From assembly GCA_004335835.1 (NCBI GenBank), contig RWJK01001612.1, positions 1 to 64,000 of the forward strand: a DNA stretch of 64,000 nt. Reading direction: 5' to 3'. Within the stretch, counting starts at the first letter, position 1; every line of letters starts with the position of its first letter. Below are positions 61,005 to 64,000 of this stretch, one piece after another. Below the pieces are notes generated by a model that was not told the origin of the DNA, did not search any database, and worked only from the letters and a program-made list of their open reading frames with translations. Position numbers and translations under genes: made by a program. This DNA comes from Scenedesmus sp. ARA3 (Eukaryota; Chlorophyta; Chlorophyceae; Sphaeropleales; Scenedesmaceae).

Positions 61005-61500
61005 GGCTCCGCTGCCGGCTCTGGCTCCAGGTACTCTGGCTCCAGGTACTCAATCATGTGGCAATCCATGGACCTGAACTCACTCAAGCCCAAGGGGTCA
61101 CATGCAGCAGCAGCCCTAAGTCGCATCTGCTGCTATTGTTGCTGTTCCTGCGGCTGCTCAGCTGCTGCCTCGCCTGCTGCTGCCTCGCCTGCTGCTGCCG
61201 GCTCCGCTGCTGCTGTTGCTGCTGCTGCTGGCTCTGCTGCCGGCTCTGGCTCCAGGTACTCAACTATCATGTGGCGATCCCTGGACAAGAGCTCGCTCAT
61301 GCCTGAGGGGTCACATGCAGCAGCCGCTCTAAGTCGCATCTGCTGCTATTGTTGCTGTTCCTGCGGCTGCTCAGCTGCTGCCTCGCCTGCTGCTGCCTCG
61401 CCCGCTGCTGCCTCGCCTGCTGCTGCTGGCTCCGCTGCTGCTGCTGCTGCTGCTGGCTCTGCTGCCGGCTCTGGCTCCAAGTACTCCACCTCCACATGGC
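60930..61500 (-). repeat. Three tandem, diverging copies of a C-terminal coding segment
   Basis: A unit of roughly 200-230 bp is repeated about three times. On the minus strand each copy reads a variant of DPSGMSEFKPMDGH, then EYLEPEPAAEP and Ala/Glu repeats, ending EQPQEQQQ. The first copy (61346-61500) is the true C-terminus and stops at 61346. The second (about 61133-61320) begins ACDPSGMSELLSRDRHM. The third (about 60930-61110) begins ACDPLGLSEFRSMDCHM, so both have drifted. They lie in the 3' untranslated region and are joined by a QQMRLRAAAA linker sequence. Confidence 0.88.
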
Positions 61501-63401
61501 CGTCCATGGGCTTGAACTCGCTCATGCCTGAGGGATCGTGCACCACCCAGGTCCAGGGCACGGGCACATCCAGGAACATGTTGAGCGCAATCACAGTGTC
61601 CATGATCTTGTTCTTGTGGTCGTCGCTGAGGCCGCTGTTACCCTGCTGCACGTAGTTGCCTGCGGCAGCGGCAGCAGAAGCGCAAGACGCACAGTCAGCG
61701 GTCACGCCAACACATATTGCTGCATGATCCGACTTTGTTAGGCGGAGCTGCAGCGAAAGAGAGAGGAGCCATCCTTGCAAGCACATGCAGCCATACTGAC
61801 AGGACCGCCTGTGCCAAACAGCCGCCTATCAGCCCGCCACCGCACGCACCTAGGTTGTACACTGCCGAGCCGATGTGGTTGTAGATGCTGTCTGTGTGCC
61901 GCTTGCCGTCTGCCGAGAACTCAAACTCCAGCTCCGGGATCTCAATGGTGGCGTAGGGCGACTTGTAGCAGGTGCGCCACAGGTCAGCGGTGCTGCTGAT
62001 CTTCACTGTCATCTTGGTGGCGCGCCACTGGCTGCGTGGCAGCTCAGGCTTGATCTGGAAGTACAGCCTGCAGTGGATAGCCACACAGCAGCAGGTTGCA
62101 GCGCTTACACATGCACAGTGCATGATGTTGTTGAGGGTGTGCCGGCGCGCCTGGATGTGCCCCTGTCACTGGCACATGTTGCACCACGACACCGCACGAA
62201 GCAACCCAGCAGCTGCTGGCAGCTGTGCCACACTGCCCCTGCCCGCAACAGCTGCAAAGCAGATGCACCACCAGACTTATTCAATAGAACTGCCTATCCG
62301 CGGCGCATACGCTGCCCTGCAGCTGTAGCCGATGTTGCTGCCATGCCAGACCTCAGCAATCTGCACACTGACAGCAGCTGACGGGCCCCGTACGAGCCTT
62401 AAACTGAGCAACCAGGCTGCAGCAGCTGCTCTGGCTGACAGCTCAGCCGCACCAAATCATGCCCCGCAGCACGCCACTCACTTGCCGTTCTTCTCCTGCT
62501 TGACCACGTAGGGCAGCTTATCCAGGAAATCTGCGAAGCTGCCCTTGAGCGCATCCTCAAACTCTGGCTCGTCCTCATAGCCCAGCTCCTGGCACATCAT
62601 GGACCCGATCTGCTCCACAGGCAGCCACTCGCAGCCGTTGCTGTTGCCCTCGCCATCCTGGCGCAGGAGTTGTAGTAGTAGCAGTGGCAGCAGCAGCGGC
62701 GGCGGCAGCAGCAGGAGGTTGCAGCCACACAGCGCTAGAACAGGGAGACCGACAGCCCTCAGTATGCAAGCACCAGAATACAACCGCAGCACAGCATCAT
62801 GCTATGATATCTACGACACCAACGGCATACTCTTTTACCTAACCTTTGCACAGTACACCACAGAACGACTGTAGTTCAAAGAAATCCAAGCACCATAAGC
62901 ATTCAGTACATGGGTGCACGCCTAAATGCTGCAAGCTCAACTGCCCCGCCCTGCCACTGTAGAGCCCTGCACCCATGCCGAGCTGCTCCTGCTGCTGCTG
63001 CTGCTGCTGCTCACCGTGCAGTAGCCCTCCCACATTGTCTGCAGGTGCTCCACCAGCCGAGACGCCTCCTGGTGGCTGCACTCATGCAGACGCAAGCAAC
63101 ACACATAAGCATGACACGCTGAAATGCTGTTGTGTAACACAGCTACATGGGATGTTGCGACTAAACTGCTTGCGCTGGCCACTAACCATGCCTGCTGCAT
63201 GGATGCATGCATGTGTGCAGCTGCAGGCAGCAGCAGTGATACTGCAGAAGTGCTGCTGCCGCTGCTGCTGCTGGTCGCGGGCCTTTGTATGTGACACAAC
63301 ATAGGTGACTAGCCGCTTTATGCCAAAAATGGTTGCATGGCTGACTGTCTGCCCTGTACCCGCCTCTGCAAAGTGATGTGGTGCAGCCACCCTTACCTCA
63401 T
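61346..63401 (-). CDS. Conserved-looking protein of unknown function with an Ala/Glu-repeat tail
   Basis: The family is not recognised. Five exons on the minus strand close in phase: 63397-63401, 63015-63075, 62482-62657, 61850-62067 and 61346-61659, giving 257 residues. The start ATG would lie near the end of a short 20-nt exon (63397-63416), leaving only five coding bases there; upstream exons are possible. The body looks like a folded domain: HQEASRLVEHLQTMWEGYC, then ELGYEDEPEFEDALKGSFAD, KMTVKISSTADLWRTCYKSP, ATIEIPELEFEFSADGKRHT, YNHIGSAVYNLGNYVQQG, and DVPVPWTWVVHDPSGMSEF. It ends in a disordered tail of PAAEP and AAAGE repeats. There are no membrane helices, cysteine clusters or known catalytic motifs. 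Tandem degenerate copies of the tail-coding segment follow the stop. Confidence 0.7.
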
Positions 63402-63923
63402 ATCCAGCTTCGTGTTCTGCAAAACAGCCTGGCTGTCACTGATTGGGATACCCATTTTGATGTTTTTCAAGCTTCGGCGAGAGTTGCTGACGAAATGAAA
63501 GTGCACAAGTAATCCTGCGTTCCCGGCGAGCGTTTTGTAGCTGAAACAAGGTTCCAATAAACACGATGAAGTTTATAGCTTTCAACCTGTAGGGACGAAA
63601 TGATGCTTTTGAAATGCCAAAGGCACGTTCGTAGCCTGACAGCCGCCAGTAACAAGTCATGTGACAGGCCTGGAAACTTCTGGTTGCTTCCAACCGCCCG
63701 GCGGGCGGAAAGCGCTACTGGCGCCCTCAGCGGCGGCTTCGAACACACCAACATCCCAAGAAACAATTCTGCTCAACCTCTCCCAGCTGTACGCACATAG
63801 CAAGCCCAGCAAGGTGCTAATTGGTTTCCAGGCCAGGTGTCATAATCAGGCTGAGCTGGCCTGGCAAGGGTCAGGCCCCACCCTTGCTAGATGCAATGTG
63901 TCGGGCCTAAACCTTCACATGCC
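63402..63923. other. Intergenic region near the right edge
   Basis: About 520 bp between the proposed start of the unknown 61-63 kb gene and the stop of the gene entering from the right, both on the minus strand. A minus-strand frame at 63436-63693 shows no known motif; it might contain an upstream exon. Confidence 0.4.
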
Positions 63924-64000
63924 CTATTCATCGTCGTCATCTCCTTCGCTGTCCCCATCTCCCAGCTCGTCATCTTCGTCATCGTCGCCATCCTCATCTG
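63924..64000 (-). CDS. Partial gene: acidic C-terminal tail
   Basis: On the minus strand the last 77 bases read an open frame ending at a TAG (63924-63926). The visible residues are almost all Asp, Glu, Gly and Ser (EDDELGDGDSEGDDDDE). Such tails occur on nucleosome-assembly and nucleolar proteins, but nothing more can be said because the rest lies outside the window. Confidence 0.55.
   Translation of the reverse strand, partial: DEDGDDDEDDELGDGDSEGDDDDE

Overview
This window is nuclear DNA from a green alga, most likely a chlorophyte of the class Chlorophyceae (Sphaeropleales or Chlamydomonadales type). The evidence is GC-rich coding sequence with short exons and many GT-AG introns, CAG/CTG triplet runs in both exons and introns, and Gln-, Ala- and Ser-rich inserts in otherwise conserved eukaryotic proteins. 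Several gene architectures are also typical of green lineages: an IRE1 with a C-terminal zinc-finger pair, an RLCK-U-box protein, and a Rubisco-LSMT-type SET protein. Nothing bacterial, viral or organellar was seen. The species call is inference.

Layout, left to right (minus-strand genes marked -): a gene-poor left edge (1-1687); mitochondrial complex I 75 kDa subunit (-, 1688-6816); a coiled-coil, Gln-rich protein (7163-9011); RNA polymerase II subunit RPB11 (-, 10336-10809); the ER-stress sensor IRE1 (11639-18752); an ankyrin/RLCK/U-box fusion (19828-25664); a heme-dependent oxidative N-demethylase-like (DUF3445) protein (26322-28555); a SET-domain methyltransferase of the Rubisco-LSMT type (-, 29823-32548); a 126-residue KEN-box/D-box protein that looks like a securin or PATRONUS-type APC/C substrate (33301-34180); an unidentified nuclear-looking protein (-, about 36912-38830); a weak membrane-protein candidate (-, 39088-39449); a 24-bp minisatellite (39686-39901); a small unrecognised gene (-, 40674-41682); a TMEM69/DUF3429 membrane protein (42201-43493); cytosolic ribosomal protein uL2/RPL8 (-, 44860-47106); an Enhancer-of-polycomb-like NuA4 subunit (48010-52544); a protein phosphatase 4 regulatory subunit 1-like HEAT protein (53271-59078); a conserved protein of unknown function with decayed tandem copies of its 3' end (-, 61346-63401); and the acidic C-terminus of a gene that runs off the right edge (-, 63924-64000).

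These are independent housekeeping and regulatory genes rather than one operon-like system. Many are arranged head to head over short gaps (346 bp at 6817-7162, 829 bp at 10810-11638, 518 bp at 41683-42200, 903 bp at 47107-48009), so shared bidirectional promoters are likely. Most exon models were built by hand from GT-AG sites with phase checks. Where every phase closes (complex I, IRE1, ankyrin-RLCK-U-box, DUF3445, DUF3429, RPL8, EPL, PP4R1-like, the securin-like gene and the 61-63 kb gene), the structure is well supported although untested against RNA.

The most interesting items are the ankyrin-kinase-U-box fusion, with an upstream copy of its kinase exon that carries a stop; the candidate algal securin-like protein; the IRE1-zinc-finger fusion; the Gln/Gly/Tyr-rich tail on RPB11; CTG tracts sitting directly upstream of many 3' splice sites; and tandemly duplicated, degenerating copies of a C-terminal exon.
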